The translations under genes were made by a program, and so were the position numbers. A DNA stretch of 64,000 nt, taken from Schizosaccharomyces osmophilus (Eukaryota > Ascomycota > Schizosaccharomycetes > Schizosaccharomycetales > Schizosaccharomycetaceae). Below the pieces are notes generated by a model. That model had not been told where the DNA came from. It searched no databases and saw only the letters and a program-made list of their open reading frames with translations. The DNA lies in the NCBI RefSeq assembly GCF_027921745.1, contig NC_079238.1:1798001-1862000 (forward strand). Reading direction: 5' to 3'. This document shows, piece after piece, positions 1 to 10,854 of this stretch. Positions within the stretch are counted from its first letter, which is position 1. Every line of letters begins with the position of its first letter.

Positions 1-614
1 ACTGGTACTTGGGTTACTGAAACTGGCATATTCTCATTTAAAATAAATGAGCCGACGAGAGAACAAACAAATTTACAACAATCCATTTGTTCAATCCGTG
101 TTTTCAAAAGCCTATAGGAAAAAAAGAATGCAGAAGAGGAAAGACACAAAACAAGCGCCAATATTTACACATGCCTCCTTCTTTGAGAGAACGCAAACAA
201 ACAGGCAAGGTTGTTCTTTCATTGTCAATTACCATTAATGAACCAAAGGGTTCTCAGCAACACAGTCCATCCTACTGATGATATTATTTAAGATATTTCT
301 TGTTTTTCTAACCTTGGGTTATATTCATGTTTGTTTACTTTTGGAAATAGCATACGTTAGCGAAGCATCCTACTTTTATTTTTCACATTTCCCAAAGCTT
401 CGGTAAACCCCACTGCTCCTTTCAAATAACGTATTGCTGTTTAACGGACCCGCCACTAGTTAATTACAACCTGCCATCTACAAATATCGAGAGAAGCGAT
501 TCTGAATGGAATTGCTATAAATAGCAAGGAAACTAAACAAAGATTTATGAGATTTAGCAAAGAATAAGGCTTTGAGTGCATTAAATTGACCAAGGTCACC
601 ATTTGACTGTGAAA
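1..614. other. Intergenic DNA left of mdm34
   Basis: Only short overlapping open frames are present, and I see no RNA gene, repeat or splice-linked exon. It probably holds the mdm34 promoter and part of the neighbouring gene's flank. Confidence 0.6.
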
Positions 615-2063
615 ATGTCGTTTCGAATAAGTGGTTGGGGTGAACAGTTTTCGGAAGCCTTTTATGAGCGAGCCACGACATTACTGACTGCTGCCCTTAA
701 CAAGGGTGCGAAGCATTCACTAATTGCTGATCGCATTACTGTCAAGGAATTGAATATGGGTGAACAACCACCGGAACTGGAGATTTTAGAAATAGGAGAT
801 TTTGCGCCTGATCGGTTTCAGGGTTTGTTTAATTTTCATTACTCCGGAAATGCATCATTGGTTTTGCAAACGAAAATTCGGGCAAACCCCTTGTCTGTTG
901 AAAAACGGAAAGTACCTAGCTTTGGTGCAAAAAACACCATGCTGGCATCTTGTGCTCCTTTGACGGTTCCAATGTTCTTGCGGTTGTCAAATCTTAAACT
1001 GAATGGTATTGTTGTTTTGGTTTTTTCAAAGCAAAAGGGAATCACCATGGTATTTCGCAATGATCCTTTAGAGTCTTTACGAGTTTCTTCCTCCTTTGAT
1101 TCAATTCCTGCGATAGCTCGTTTTTTACAGAGAGAAATTGAGGTTCAACTTGCTGCTTTGTTTCGGGAAGAACTTCCTTCTATCATTTACAAGATGTCTC
1201 GTTTGTGGTTTGCCAAAGCAGATCCAGCTCTTCCTTTTTCAGTTCCTAAGCCGAGATCAACATGCTATGGAGCTTCCAGGGAGGCCGAATTACCAGCGTC
1301 TTCAAACCCTGACTTCTTAGATGGACCACCGGATTACTTTGAATCCACCAAAGTCGATGCTCAATATCCAATGAAAATGGGTCCACTAGACGTCCATGCT
1401 CACCCTAATCTTCAATCGTTGACAAAGATGGCTTTGTCGAGGAATTCCCTCCATCCAAAATCCTCCAACAACATTCCCATGTGCATTTTTAGGTCCACTC
1501 CTTTTGATACCATTCATCGCCTTTCGGCTCAGTCTGAGGAGCCTTCTTGCACTCCTCCTTCAACACTTTCCCCTTCTCCTTCTACAGAATATTTCTTTAC
1601 TCAACATAATGTTTCGACAACAGGAACTGTATCGCCGCGACCCACAATATTCGGCAAAATGAAGAATGCGCATCCTCATCGTCGTCGTGAACAGGTGAAA
1701 AAACGACACGTTATACGTTTACAATCATCAGAAATCATGCAAACGTCGCCGTCTAATACAATTTCCGCTACTCATAATTCGGATCCTTTTGTCTGCGAAC
1801 CTCACATTTCTTCAAATAATGAAAAGTCTGCATTTGGAGATTCTTCGGAAAAAAACCCAGAGAAAGTAATTATTTGTGATTCCAATGTTAAAGACTCAAT
1901 TGAGAAATCTTCTTTAAACAGCCCTATCCCTCGTTGGAGAGCAGACGAATTACAACGCAAGTTACAAGAGGAATCATTATCAAAAAAGGTTTTCAACCCA
2001 CATCATAATTCTATTAAGCTGCTCGCTCTGCAGCGATTATTACAAGCTAATCGCTCTTTTTGA
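615..2063 (+). CDS. mdm34: ERMES subunit Mdm34 (mitochondrial outer membrane)
   Basis: Predicted 482-residue Mdm34, a subunit of the ERMES tether that joins ER and mitochondria and moves phospholipid between them. The ATG at 615 is chosen over an upstream in-frame TTG because the protein then begins MSFRISGWGEQFSEAFYERA, the usual Mdm34 start. The first 195 or so residues look like the SMP lipid-transfer domain; the rest is Ser/Pro-rich with a basic HRRREQVKKR patch near the middle, and the C-terminus is basic. It is a single open frame with no intron. It converges on the BAR/SH3 gene. The place at the head of the sre1/prp38/fba1 block agrees with S. pombe SPBC19C2.11c as I recall it. Identity rests on the N-terminus and synteny, seen by eye only. 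Confidence 0.85.
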   Translation: MSFRISGWGEQFSEAFYERATTLLTAALNKGAKHSLIADRITVKELNMGEQPPELEILEIGDFAPDRFQGLFNFHYSGNASLVLQTKIRANPLSVEKRKVPSFGAKNTMLASCAPLTVPMFLRLSNLKLNGIVVLVFSKQKGITMVFRNDPLESLRVSSSFDSIPAIARFLQREIEVQLAALFREELPSIIYKMSRLWFAKADPALPFSVPKPRSTCYGASREAELPASSNPDFLDGPPDYFESTKVDAQYPMKMGPLDVHAHPNLQSLTKMALSRNSLHPKSSNNIPMCIFRSTPFDTIHRLSAQSEEPSCTPPSTLSPSPSTEYFFTQHNVSTTGTVSPRPTIFGKMKNAHPHRRREQVKKRHVIRLQSSEIMQTSPSNTISATHNSDPFVCEPHISSNNEKSAFGDSSEKNPEKVIICDSNVKDSIEKSSLNSPIPRWRADELQRKLQEESLSKKVFNPHHNSIKLLALQRLLQANRSF

Positions 2064-2667
2064 TCCTTTCTTTTTTTTGTTTATTCTTTCGTGCTGTGTA
2101 AATCTGGAACAATCTATGACTTGAGAGGTTTCAATCAAACACTTTGCTTATTACCAAGCTCGCTGAAACTATCGCGCATGTTTTTTATAGCCTTTGTATA
2201 TTACTGTTGTTATTACGAGAGAAGCTTTTCTTTTATTTATACTCCGTTAATGTCTTACCTCTATGTTGCTAATTTTGACAATTGAAAAGAGTTTTTAAAA
2301 TTAATATTTATAATTTCGTCGATAGAATAATGTACGTAAAAATATAGTATCCTGTATATATGTAAAAAAAAAAACAGCATAAAACTGACTAATTCAATAA
2401 AGAATTACTGAAAACCCTCGAGACTCAGTCCTAATATTCAAATCGAAATAACAGTTATGATTAGATACGTTTGAGAGATAGAAAGCCAAGAAAATTCAAA
2501 TAACAATTTGTATAATTTGTCGTTCAAAAGACGTGGTATAAAGTAATGACATTGGCTATTTTGCATGCCGTGTAAGTCATGTGTACAAAACAATTTAATA
2601 AACCAGCCAAATCGAGAGGCTCGCGCTATTCACGAAACCAAAGCTAGTTAGTCCTTGAGAACCATCT
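2064..2667. other. Convergent 3' flanks of mdm34 and BAR/SH3 gene
   Basis: AT-rich 3' DNA between two convergent genes, with AATAAA-like signals such as the one near 2396. I see no other gene. Confidence 0.6.
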
Positions 2668-4176
2668 TTAAGAAGAATAAGGACTTCCACGATCACTCAG
2701 TGTTCTGGGAATCTTATCTAAATGAATATAATTATTTTCAGGAAAGCAAAAGTTTGATGGAAACAAACCAGTATTTCCTGTTAAACTTCCATCATCGTTC
2801 AGTTGCTCCCCTACCCACCATCCATCGTCGACCTTCTTCAAGACAAGTAAAAGGTCATCTTTTTTCAACGCTAATTCATCTTCCATCTGTGGTTCGAATT
2901 GATATTTCATCCTTACAACTTCTAAGCCTACATGAGTCGATAAACTTTTGCTGTTTTGACTTGCAGATGCTCTTTCTTTCTCAAGTAGTGAATTAGTTGG
3001 TGTGGGCATTTCTGATAGCGAGGAACTATGTCCAGATTCCATTTTGTCTTTGGGTATACGATCCTCTTCAAAATCGCAGGAAGATCGTTCGAGACCGTCA
3101 CGAGGGACGACAGAATTTAAAGATGTGCGTCCTGTGAATACTGGCTTCGATGCAATAGGTATTTCCGGTGACGAAGACTTTCTTACGGATGGTTGAGAAG
3201 ACGCATCACCTAACTGCAACTCTTCTAAATTCTTCAAATAGTTAGCTGGTAGTAAAGCTTCTTCTCCCGCATCAAAAGAAGTTGGAGCCGTCCATGAAGT
3301 TGGTTCTAACCCAAGAGAAGGAGAAGAAAGTCGGGGATGCATAGCCTGATTAGGATCTTTGTAAATGACAGAAGGAGAAGAAGCAAATGACTTTGTAGAA
3401 TATGATCGTTTCGAATGATTCGTAGGTTGCTGACTCTCTCCAAAGGGTTGAGATTCCAATGATCGTAAAATATTCAAACATTGCTCATGAAATTGAGTCT
3501 GTTTATGTAGTAACAATACGAGCTTACTAACTTGACTAGACTGTATATTGAAAGCTTGTTAGCAGAATAAGTGAGCAGACTTACTTACCTCCAGTTCTCT
3601 TAATTCAATCATTCTTTCCTCAAAATCTTCTAAAGTATTTTCATATTTCCCTCTCGCCATTCGTAATTCCTCTTCAATTTTAGAATCCTCTTTTTTAGCT
3701 TTCTGGATTTTCGTCGAGAGTGCGTCAAACACCAATCTCCTGTTCTCAAGCTTTTTCTCTTTTACCTCCAAAACCTTTTTTTGTGAAAGCCATCCATCCA
3801 ACTCTTTCATGTACGATTCAGTGACGAAGTGAATAAAGTTTTCCTGCAGCGCTCCAATCTGAATCAGCGTCTTTCCATACATATTGTAAGTGTCGGAATG
3901 AACGGAATAATCAGATAAAATATATCCTAAATTAAGAAAAGAATCACCTAAAGCGGTAATTGGCGGTGCTTTTTCCTGTTCTTCCAAGGGTGACTTTCTG
4001 CGTCCCATAGATTGTACCCATTGACTAAAATTTCGATGCACTTTTTCAGTTCCATTAAACCGAAGCTCCATTTCTCGCTGTAAGTCACAGAAATCATCTG
4101 ACAGAGTCGTTTTCTGTCGATCGAATCCAAAACGCTCTCCCGTCCATTGAGAAAACCTTGCAAAATGTTTGTTCAT
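2668..4176 (-). CDS. BAR-domain adaptor with C-terminal SH3 (endophilin/amphiphysin-like)
   Basis: Two exons: complement(2668..3540, 3589..4176), joining in phase 0 across a 48-bp intron (GTAAGT donor, CTAAC branch, CAG acceptor) to give 486 residues. Residues 1-200 are charged and helical like a BAR domain, which senses or bends membrane as a curved dimer. The middle, about 215-390, is Ser/Pro-rich and likely disordered. Residues about 420-475 form an SH3 domain with its ALYDF-like start replaced by MKYQFEPQMEDELALKKDD, the diagnostic GWWVGE, and a GLFPSNF end. A role in endocytosis or actin patch work is inferred from the family. Position next to sre1 corresponds to S. pombe SPBC19C2.10. 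Without splicing the first exon reads into a stop just past the donor. Confidence 0.85.
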
Positions 4177-4884
4177 ACTAGAATTTATTCAAAATATTCC
4201 AAGGAGCTTACAGTTCAAAACTTTCAAATTATAAACACATCGGTGTAATTAACAGAAGAGAAAAAACATTGTTTATGAAGGAACGGTTGCTAAGAGTACA
4301 GTAATCGAGTAATAGTAACGATACCAAGTCATTTTTGTATAATATTCCTAAACAGAGGGAATTTACTAAGAAAAGCTCCCGTATGTTTATTTTTTCAAAA
4401 ATTAATAGCAATAAAGCATAAAATGCCTGTTATTAGGTCGAGACATAATAAACATATGGAAATACAATTGTTTTTCTGGAACACACAAATGCTGAAGCGT
4501 CTTGTTTTTTGTTCTCTTCTTCATAAAAATATTAATATTTAATTGTAAAAATAAAACTGAGTTGGCTCTCAGCTTCAACAATGAGAAGTACTTTTCGTAA
4601 GGACATAACTGATTTGTTCTTGAAAATGTCTGAACTAATATTGAATCAGACGTACTGAAATTCCCTTTGAAACTCAAGTATATTCTTCATAGATAATAAA
4701 CACATTTGTCGAATTACTTATCCTACACCGGTTTGAAAGATTCGAGGAACGTAATGAATGATATTATTATTAGGGCTCAACAAATTTATAAAAGAAAACA
4801 AAAAAAAAGAGAATAGAATCATAGAAATTGTGAAAGTGTTTCGTACGTTTAAGTTACAATAAATTAAGAAAATAGAAAGGCAGA
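4177..4884. other. Intergenic DNA between sre1 3' end and BAR/SH3 gene
   Basis: AT-rich DNA with only short random frames. It carries the 3' flank of sre1 and the promoter of the BAR/SH3 gene. No RNA gene or repeat seen. Confidence 0.55.
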
Positions 4885-7626
4885 TTAGGCTACGCTTACG
4901 TTCTCCGAGTCAGAAGCATAACCCAAATCTTCTTGAACTCGCGATCCAATCTCGACACAAGATGAAATAAGATGATGACAAATCTTGGGATCCTCTATTC
5001 CCAAGGAGCCAATTCCAACACGAACGTACATTGCCATAGCTTCAACGACATCGTTTTCCTTCTGCGAAGTGCATTTGGGCGAAAAGGCCTTCAGTGTTTT
5101 CCAACCGATTACCAACGACAACATACTAATATCAGAATTGTCCTCTGGAATACAAATTTCTCTATACATGCGCTTGGCGACATCTGAGAAACCAAGACGT
5201 AACAATCCAAGAACCAAAGAAGCATGTATCGTGAACAACTTACTACTGCTTAAGTTTAATACACTGGAGTAGCTGCGCTTGTCTTGACCACGAAGCTGCA
5301 ATGTAGTGTTATATGCGGCCAAAACTTCTGTAAGAGAGTCCGAAGTACCGTCTTCAAAGAGAACCAATTTAGCAACTAAGCCATGACGATATACTGGAGA
5401 ATTCTTTGGCGAAAGTGAAAGAACCTTCTCAATGTCAGATTTATCTATAGGATGTTCTAAACTTTCCATCAACAAAGCATCCAGCAAATCAGCCGCATAC
5501 CAAGAAGCAGTGGTTTCTAAAGGAGACATGACTACAACATCCGAAAGCTTGCTGATTATGCTATTCGGTAACATTGCAGAATCGCGAGTGCATCTAGAGA
5601 GAGTCCACAAACGTTCAACCATCCAAGTAGAAAAGACATCTTCTGCTTCACATGTCTCAATTAATTTCACGACACATTCGGGAAGCTCTTGAAGATCCGT
5701 TTGCATAGACGCACTACTGTGCAAGCGTTTGGCACGATTCCACAAAAACGAAGCACATTTCGATACAAATGCAGATGGCATCGGAGAGTTTGAGAATATA
5801 AGTTCAGCGTACATTGCCTGAAGAGCTGATGTGTGGCTTGTAGTGGGCAAGAAAAAGGAAGAAGCAAAAACCATAAACAAACGAAGGTGATTAACCTTTT
5901 CATCGCCACCCATTAACTGTGCATCGAGCAGCTTTTCTAAATTCCTAATATCTGCCAGCTGCTGTTCGCTGTATACCCAGGTTTCGGACGAGGCATATAG
6001 ACCACTAATTCGATGGCTTATATAGTTAAAAGACGATTTGACAACGAAAATCAACAAACCGAAGAAAAGGGATAATGAGGAAGATGAATGATCCAATAAG
6101 CAATATTTTTCAAACATTGTTTTCCTGAATAAGATAGAAGACGGCGATGTAGAAGACATAGCTGTAACTTTGGACTTTCCTTTTGATTTAAAGCCCTTGA
6201 AAAGTCGACGATCATTCAAAAGGTAAAACAGTCCTAACAACACAATCCCGATTTTCAGCAAATGCCAAGTGATTGTCGTAAATGGTATTGAAGTGAGGAA
6301 GGGGGGAAGAGCAAACAACCCATAAATGGATTGAGAAGTATCATTACCACCACCGAAATAATTAAAGAGGCCCAAACCGACCATTCCGTTCAAAGCAGTA
6401 CGACCCATGGAATTAAGAGTTGGTGAGGTACGAGTACGCTGAGGAGTATGGCGCCGGGAAGGATCTTGGACAGGAAACTCTGATGAAACGACATTGACTG
6501 GCTCGGAGGATTTGTTGTTGTTGTCAGAGGGTGGGGGAGCCATGGATGGATCTTCGTAAAATGCCAATCGATCAGAAAGTCGCTTGTTTTCTTTGGTAAG
6601 CTGCTTACTTTTGGATTCCAAGTGCCGAATATATTCAGTGGCCTTCGCCAGGATGGTGCCTTTATTCAATTTCCTTGCAGGAGCGAGTCCATGCAATTCT
6701 TCTTCTTCCAACGTGACACCGCAGCGGAGAGCAGCGGCTGCGCGTAAAGAGGGAACCGCATCACGAAGCTCACAAATACGATCGTTAAGATTTGTACGAT
6801 AACGCTTCTCAATCATGTTATGCGATGTTTTCTTTGGTTTCCCGGTGGTGGGATCTATAACTTCGGGAGACGTAGAATCCTTTTGATAGCTTTCCATTGG
6901 ATCAAGAACAGGAAAACGTGGGCTTCCAGAGGAGACGGAAGAGTTTACGCCACTCTCGGTAGATTGAGGAGAAACTTTGGCCTTTTTAGAGCTAGGTTCC
7001 TGTTTAACGTACTGAGTATCACCATCGAGAATGTCATCACGCTTAAGATTTCCAGGTTGGCTCTCATAAGACGCTTGAGGAGGACGAGTGCGTACAGTGG
7101 AAGGATCAATGGTGTCGACGGTTGGACGGACGGGATCTATAGAAGGCTGGAAATTAAATTCTACGTCCAAATCATTTGCTTTTGTAAAATTATAATTCTC
7201 GTTATAATAGGAATTGGGCGAATCGCAGTTGGAACGTAAAGCACTTGAAGAATGACCAAGCGAATTGGGAGAATTAATGCTATGTGAAGAAAATTGAGTA
7301 GGATTTGCGTTGAAGTTTTCGTCAAAAGCAAATGGGTGAAGCCATCCATTCATTGAGGATTCCATATCGGAAAGCGCGAACGAGTTTGGAGAGAAAGAAG
7401 TATTGGTGAGGGTCGGAGGAGAATCCTCCACAAAGTTTGCAAGATCATACAAAAGATTATTACAATTATCCACCAAAGGAGATGAAGAATTTGTATCGGT
7501 AGGCTCCGGGATCGTTGTAGCACTATTCGAGTTTTTCGATAATTTCAAGCTCTCTTCTTCGTTTAAAGGCTTGGAAGCTGAAGCTGAAGATATCGACACG
7601 GATGGAACAGGAGGTGGAGCAAGCAT
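4885..7626 (-). CDS. sre1: SREBP-type transcription factor precursor Sre1
   Basis: A 913-residue membrane-tethered transcription factor. The acidic, Ser/Asn-rich N-terminus is followed by a bHLH-zipper at about residues 262-345. It has the tyrosine typical of SREBPs in HNMIEKRYRTNLNDRI, where other bHLH proteins have arginine. Two hydrophobic segments at about 445-475 and 510-535 would put it in the ER as a hairpin, with the C-terminal half left to bind Scp1/SCAP. In S. pombe the protein is cut under low oxygen or low sterol through the Dsc E3 ligase and a rhomboid protease, and the freed N-terminus switches on sterol and hypoxia genes. Length is close to the S. pombe protein (about 900). Intron-less; ATG at 7626. 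Confidence 0.95.
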   Translation of the reverse strand: MLAPPPVPSVSISSASASKPLNEEESLKLSKNSNSATTIPEPTDTNSSSPLVDNCNNLLYDLANFVEDSPPTLTNTSFSPNSFALSDMESSMNGWLHPFAFDENFNANPTQFSSHSINSPNSLGHSSSALRSNCDSPNSYYNENYNFTKANDLDVEFNFQPSIDPVRPTVDTIDPSTVRTRPPQASYESQPGNLKRDDILDGDTQYVKQEPSSKKAKVSPQSTESGVNSSVSSGSPRFPVLDPMESYQKDSTSPEVIDPTTGKPKKTSHNMIEKRYRTNLNDRICELRDAVPSLRAAAALRCGVTLEEEELHGLAPARKLNKGTILAKATEYIRHLESKSKQLTKENKRLSDRLAFYEDPSMAPPPSDNNNKSSEPVNVVSSEFPVQDPSRRHTPQRTRTSPTLNSMGRTALNGMVGLGLFNYFGGGNDTSQSIYGLFALPPFLTSIPFTTITWHLLKIGIVLLGLFYLLNDRRLFKGFKSKGKSKVTAMSSTSPSSILFRKTMFEKYCLLDHSSSSLSLFFGLLIFVVKSSFNYISHRISGLYASSETWVYSEQQLADIRNLEKLLDAQLMGGDEKVNHLRLFMVFASSFFLPTTSHTSALQAMYAELIFSNSPMPSAFVSKCASFLWNRAKRLHSSASMQTDLQELPECVVKLIETCEAEDVFSTWMVERLWTLSRCTRDSAMLPNSIISKLSDVVVMSPLETTASWYAADLLDALLMESLEHPIDKSDIEKVLSLSPKNSPVYRHGLVAKLVLFEDGTSDSLTEVLAAYNTTLQLRGQDKRSYSSVLNLSSSKLFTIHASLVLGLLRLGFSDVAKRMYREICIPEDNSDISMLSLVIGWKTLKAFSPKCTSQKENDVVEAMAMYVRVGIGSLGIEDPKICHHLISSCVEIGSRVQEDLGYASDSENVSVA

Positions 7627-8443
7627 GTTGTAACAAAGCAGAGAAGATATACCTTCAAATATTCAAGCAAAAGAAACGATCTATAGATAAAAAAGAACGA
7701 CTTTTAAATACAGTCCAGTGTCTTTATTTTCCTGAAGACTTTTGGACTAGTATTTCACACAATGTGCTCGTTTGTTTCCCCAGATGAAAATGTAGGAAGG
7801 AATCTGTTTCGCGACTAAGCAAACGAGCAATAATTTACAAGTATTCGGCAACAAAAACGATGAACTAGCTGAAAAAAGTTGACTTTTTTCACTCGTAGAG
7901 CGAAATAGATAATTTTGCGCAAACTTGGCAAGTAGAACCGATTCAATCCAATTGAATCCGTGTTTAACTTTCTACGAAACTCTTCTAAAACCAGATTGGA
8001 ATTCTCTTTCCAAAGCGCAATTTGTTTCAAGTTGTTTGACTAGGACAAGAGGTACAATGCCGGAGACAATGCTTTTAATAAATCTGAAATTAAAGTGGAC
8101 TGACTTGAGGTGTGACGAGAAATCAGAATACCGATGAAAAATGGTTCGACTCCCATGAACAAATAACGAAAGGGAAACCAATACCTTATTTAAGTATAAG
8201 GACGCTCCGTACAGTTCCTTGAGATACAGTAAAACTATAAATCCATTCGTTCCATGCTAGAATATTGTATGAGACATAATGTTGAATAGAGGAAAAATTG
8301 AAAGAATCTATATAAAGATTGCATAGTGTAGTGGTTAATAAATATGCCATTCCAAAAATAAATCAATAGTTGAATGTGTTGGTTTTGTTGGTTCCAATGG
8401 AAGTATGTCAAAGTGAGCAAGATGGATGGGATGGGTGGGTACC
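7627..8443. other. sre1 promoter / prp38 3' flank
   Basis: AT-rich non-coding DNA of 0.8 kb upstream of sre1. No open frame of note and no RNA gene recognised. Sre1 is known to activate its own gene in S. pombe, but I could not assign an SRE with confidence. Confidence 0.5.
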
Positions 8444-9126
8444 TTAGGAAGGAATTTCTTTTGGTTCATCATGTTCTGATTCACTCTCGGAAGAGGAAGG
8501 CAGGGGATCGAGCTGATCAAGTTCTTCAAGTTGGTAACGGCTCATTAGAGGTGGCAGAGTAATGTCGCAGACCGTTTCTTCGTTGAATAAAGCATCGATA
8601 AATTCATCCATATGGGAAACGTAAAATCCATTGTGATCTCTAATTCGCAATTTTCGATAGTCATTCGATAGAGGTTCCAAAGCTTGATACACTTCTGGAT
8701 CAGACCAAGTTAGACGAATGTAAAAAGCTGCCAGAGCTCGTATATACTTAAATTCGGGAATGGCAAGGTATTGCAATACGATCTCTTTTTCTGGGGCTAT
8801 TTGTAACATTTTGTAGAGCAAACAAATAAACTCGGTAGGATGCTGGTTGCCAAATTGTCCGCCAACGTACTCCACACGCACTGCACGATCAATCAACGAA
8901 GCAGCTAAACCATAGGTTAGTCTTGGAACGCAAACTAGACGAGTTTTTGACGAGTTTTCTAAAAGTTCAACTCGGTATACGTACCATTCAAGCCAAAGCA
9001 CTGTTCCTTCCAATAAAAGCATTCCACGATTCGTTCTCGCAGAATCTTGCCAACCAAAAAGGTCGGCAGCATTTGATGCGCGACATCTCCCTGCGACTGA
9101 TAATCCCTTGCGATAAAATCTGTCAT
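8444..9126 (-). CDS. prp38: Pre-mRNA splicing factor Prp38
   Basis: Two exons: complement(8444..8904, 8985..9126), giving 200 residues. The intron has a GTACGT donor and an ACTAACC branch before TTTAG. Joining restores the family block CFGLNAASLIDRAV across the junction. Family motifs follow: YVGGQFGNQHPTEFICLLYK, MLQIAPEKEIVLQYL, EFKYIRALAAFYIRLT, a PLSNDYRKLR stretch and HMDEFIDALF. The tail is acidic and Ser/Glu-rich. Prp38 belongs to the U4/U6.U5 tri-snRNP side of the spliceosome and is needed for its activation (family knowledge). Most Prp38 proteins have the same core length. The start at 9126 gives MTDFIARDYQ; a further upstream exon is not excluded. Confidence 0.92.
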
Positions 9127-9600
9127 TCCAATGTACAACACGATACGATCCCCACGAAAACGAAAACCAAAAAGATAGATTTCAAAGGTTACGCTAAACA
9201 GACAAAACTACAATGGGTTTCAAAGAATATCTTACTCAAAAAAAAAAAAAAAAAAAGAAAAAACGACAAATCGTCACTGGAAGTAAATAAGTGTAATGGG
9301 AAAAGACAGGATTCAATTTCCTTTCTAAGTCAAAGTCCTATCAGCTTTCACCTCCAGGAAAACCAGAGCCCCATAGTCTACATTATTGCTAATAATGTCT
9401 TTGAAAACATAATCAAAACTCACAAATACATACACATGAAATTCTTACAAAACCTACAATCGCAAACCAAAAGGCATCATGAAACAGCAAATCTCATTAG
9501 AAAAAAAAGTAATAACGTATACGGGTAAAGTTTTATGAATCTTACCGTCTATATATCATTGTATCACCTATTGAATTGCAGAATCTTTGCAACCAAAAAT
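9127..9600. other. Intergenic DNA between fba1 and prp38
   Basis: AT-rich spacer with a 17-A run near 9237. It holds the fba1 3' flank and prp38 promoter. A long plus-strand open frame that crosses from the prp38 antisense is judged spurious. Confidence 0.5.
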
Positions 9601-9985
9601 TTAGAGGGTGTTGTTGGCATAGAAGTCCTCAAGAGCAGTGACGATACGCTTGGTCATGGTCTTTTCACCCTCGTGAACCCAGACACGGGGATCGAACTTC
9701 TTCTTGTTAGGCTTGTCAGGGCCCTCGGGGTTACCGACGGGGGTCTTGAGGTAGTCTTGGAACTTCAAGACGTAGTCACGAACACCTTCGAGGTAAGCGT
9801 ATTGGGTGTCAGTGTCAATGTTGACCTTGACAACACCGCTCTTGATACCGGTACGGAATTCGTTAACGGAAGAACCGGAACCACCGTGGAAGACGAAGAA
9901 GACGGGCTTGTCGTTGGTGGACTTGAGTTGTTGTTGAACATACTTTTGGTGGTCACCCAAGATTTCAGGGCGGAGCTTGACGTTA

Positions 9986-10018
<33 letters not shown>

Positions 10019-10677
10019 GCGGCAGCGATGGAGAAGTAAGGAGTAACGCTAGAGAGTTCACGGTAGACATCCCAGATGTCTTCGGGTTGAGTGTAGAGGG
10101 TGTTTTGTTCGGCACCAGAGTTGTCGACACCATCTTCTTCACCACCAGTGATACCGATTTCCATCTCAATCCAGATCTTCATTTGGACGGCACGTTCGCA
10201 GTACTTCTTAACACTGGCAATGTTTTGTTCCTTGGGCTCTTCAGACAAGTCAAGCATGTGAGAAGAGAAAAGGGGTTCACCGTGGAGCTTGAAGTAAGCT
10301 TCGTCAGCGGCGAACATACCCTCCATCCAGGGGAGGAGCTTCTCGGCGCAGTGGTCAGAGTGCAAGACGACGGGGACACCGAAGAAGGGGGCGATGGAGC
10401 GGATGTAGTGAGCGGCAGCAACACATCCAGCGATGGAAGCCTTTTGGCCGTCGTTAGAGGACTTCTTGCCGGCGAAGAAAACGGAACCACCGTTAGAGCA
10501 TTGCAAGACGATGGGGGAACGAGCCTCACGAGCAGCTTCGAGAGCAGCAACAACGGTAGAAGAGGAGGTGACGTTGATGGCAGGGATAGCAAATCCGTGC
10601 TCACGAGCGTAGGTGAACAACTTCAAAACGTTGTCACCGCTAATAACACCAGTAGGAACAATGTCGAGAATACCCAT
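9601..10677 (-). CDS. fba1: Fructose-bisphosphate aldolase, class II
   Basis: A 358-residue zinc-dependent aldolase that splits fructose-1,6-bisphosphate into DHAP and glyceraldehyde-3-phosphate in glycolysis, and runs backwards in gluconeogenesis. Start chosen at ATG 10677 (MGILDIVPTGVISGDNVLKL), which gives the family length; the frame stays open upstream to 10830 but without family similarity. Signatures include VPVVLHSDHCAEKLLPW with the first zinc histidine, EIGITGGEEDGVD with the catalytic loop, AFGNVHGVYKPGNVKLRPE and FHGGSGSSVNEF. Codon use is strongly biased and GC-richer than neighbours, as expected of a very highly expressed gene. This bias also opens a long antisense frame. Confidence 0.97.
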
Positions 10678-10730
10678 ATTTATGATTTGATGGTAGGACC
10701 TGTGATGAAACCTCTTGGTGAAGGGCCAAG

Positions 10731-10854
10731 CTCTTATATAGTCTGCCCAGCTACCCCATCCGGAAAAACTCGTCACCTGATGAACGTATCGATAGTGACC
10801 GAACCGTCGTAATTGTCCAATCAGTCTCATCAGTACCTTCGATCCCTGACGTCA
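10731..10854 (-). promoter_or_regulatory. fba1 core promoter: TATA box and CRE
   Basis: On the minus strand a TATATAAG box lies at about 10733-10740, some 60 bp before the fba1 ATG. A perfect palindromic CRE, TGACGTCA, sits at 10847-10854, and a CCAAT motif near 10817. In S. pombe the CRE binds Atf1/Pcr1 and gives stress and glucose control, so the same is inferred here. Confidence 0.6.

Noticed and set aside
8923-9528. 201-codon plus-strand frame over prp38 and its spacer
   Set aside because: Antisense to a real spliced gene and running into poly-A DNA; start is not ATG and no family fits.
9535-10812. 425-codon plus-strand open frame opposite fba1
   Set aside because: It is the antisense shadow of a highly codon-biased gene; composition (Val/Asp/Gly-rich) and lack of any family mark it as spurious.
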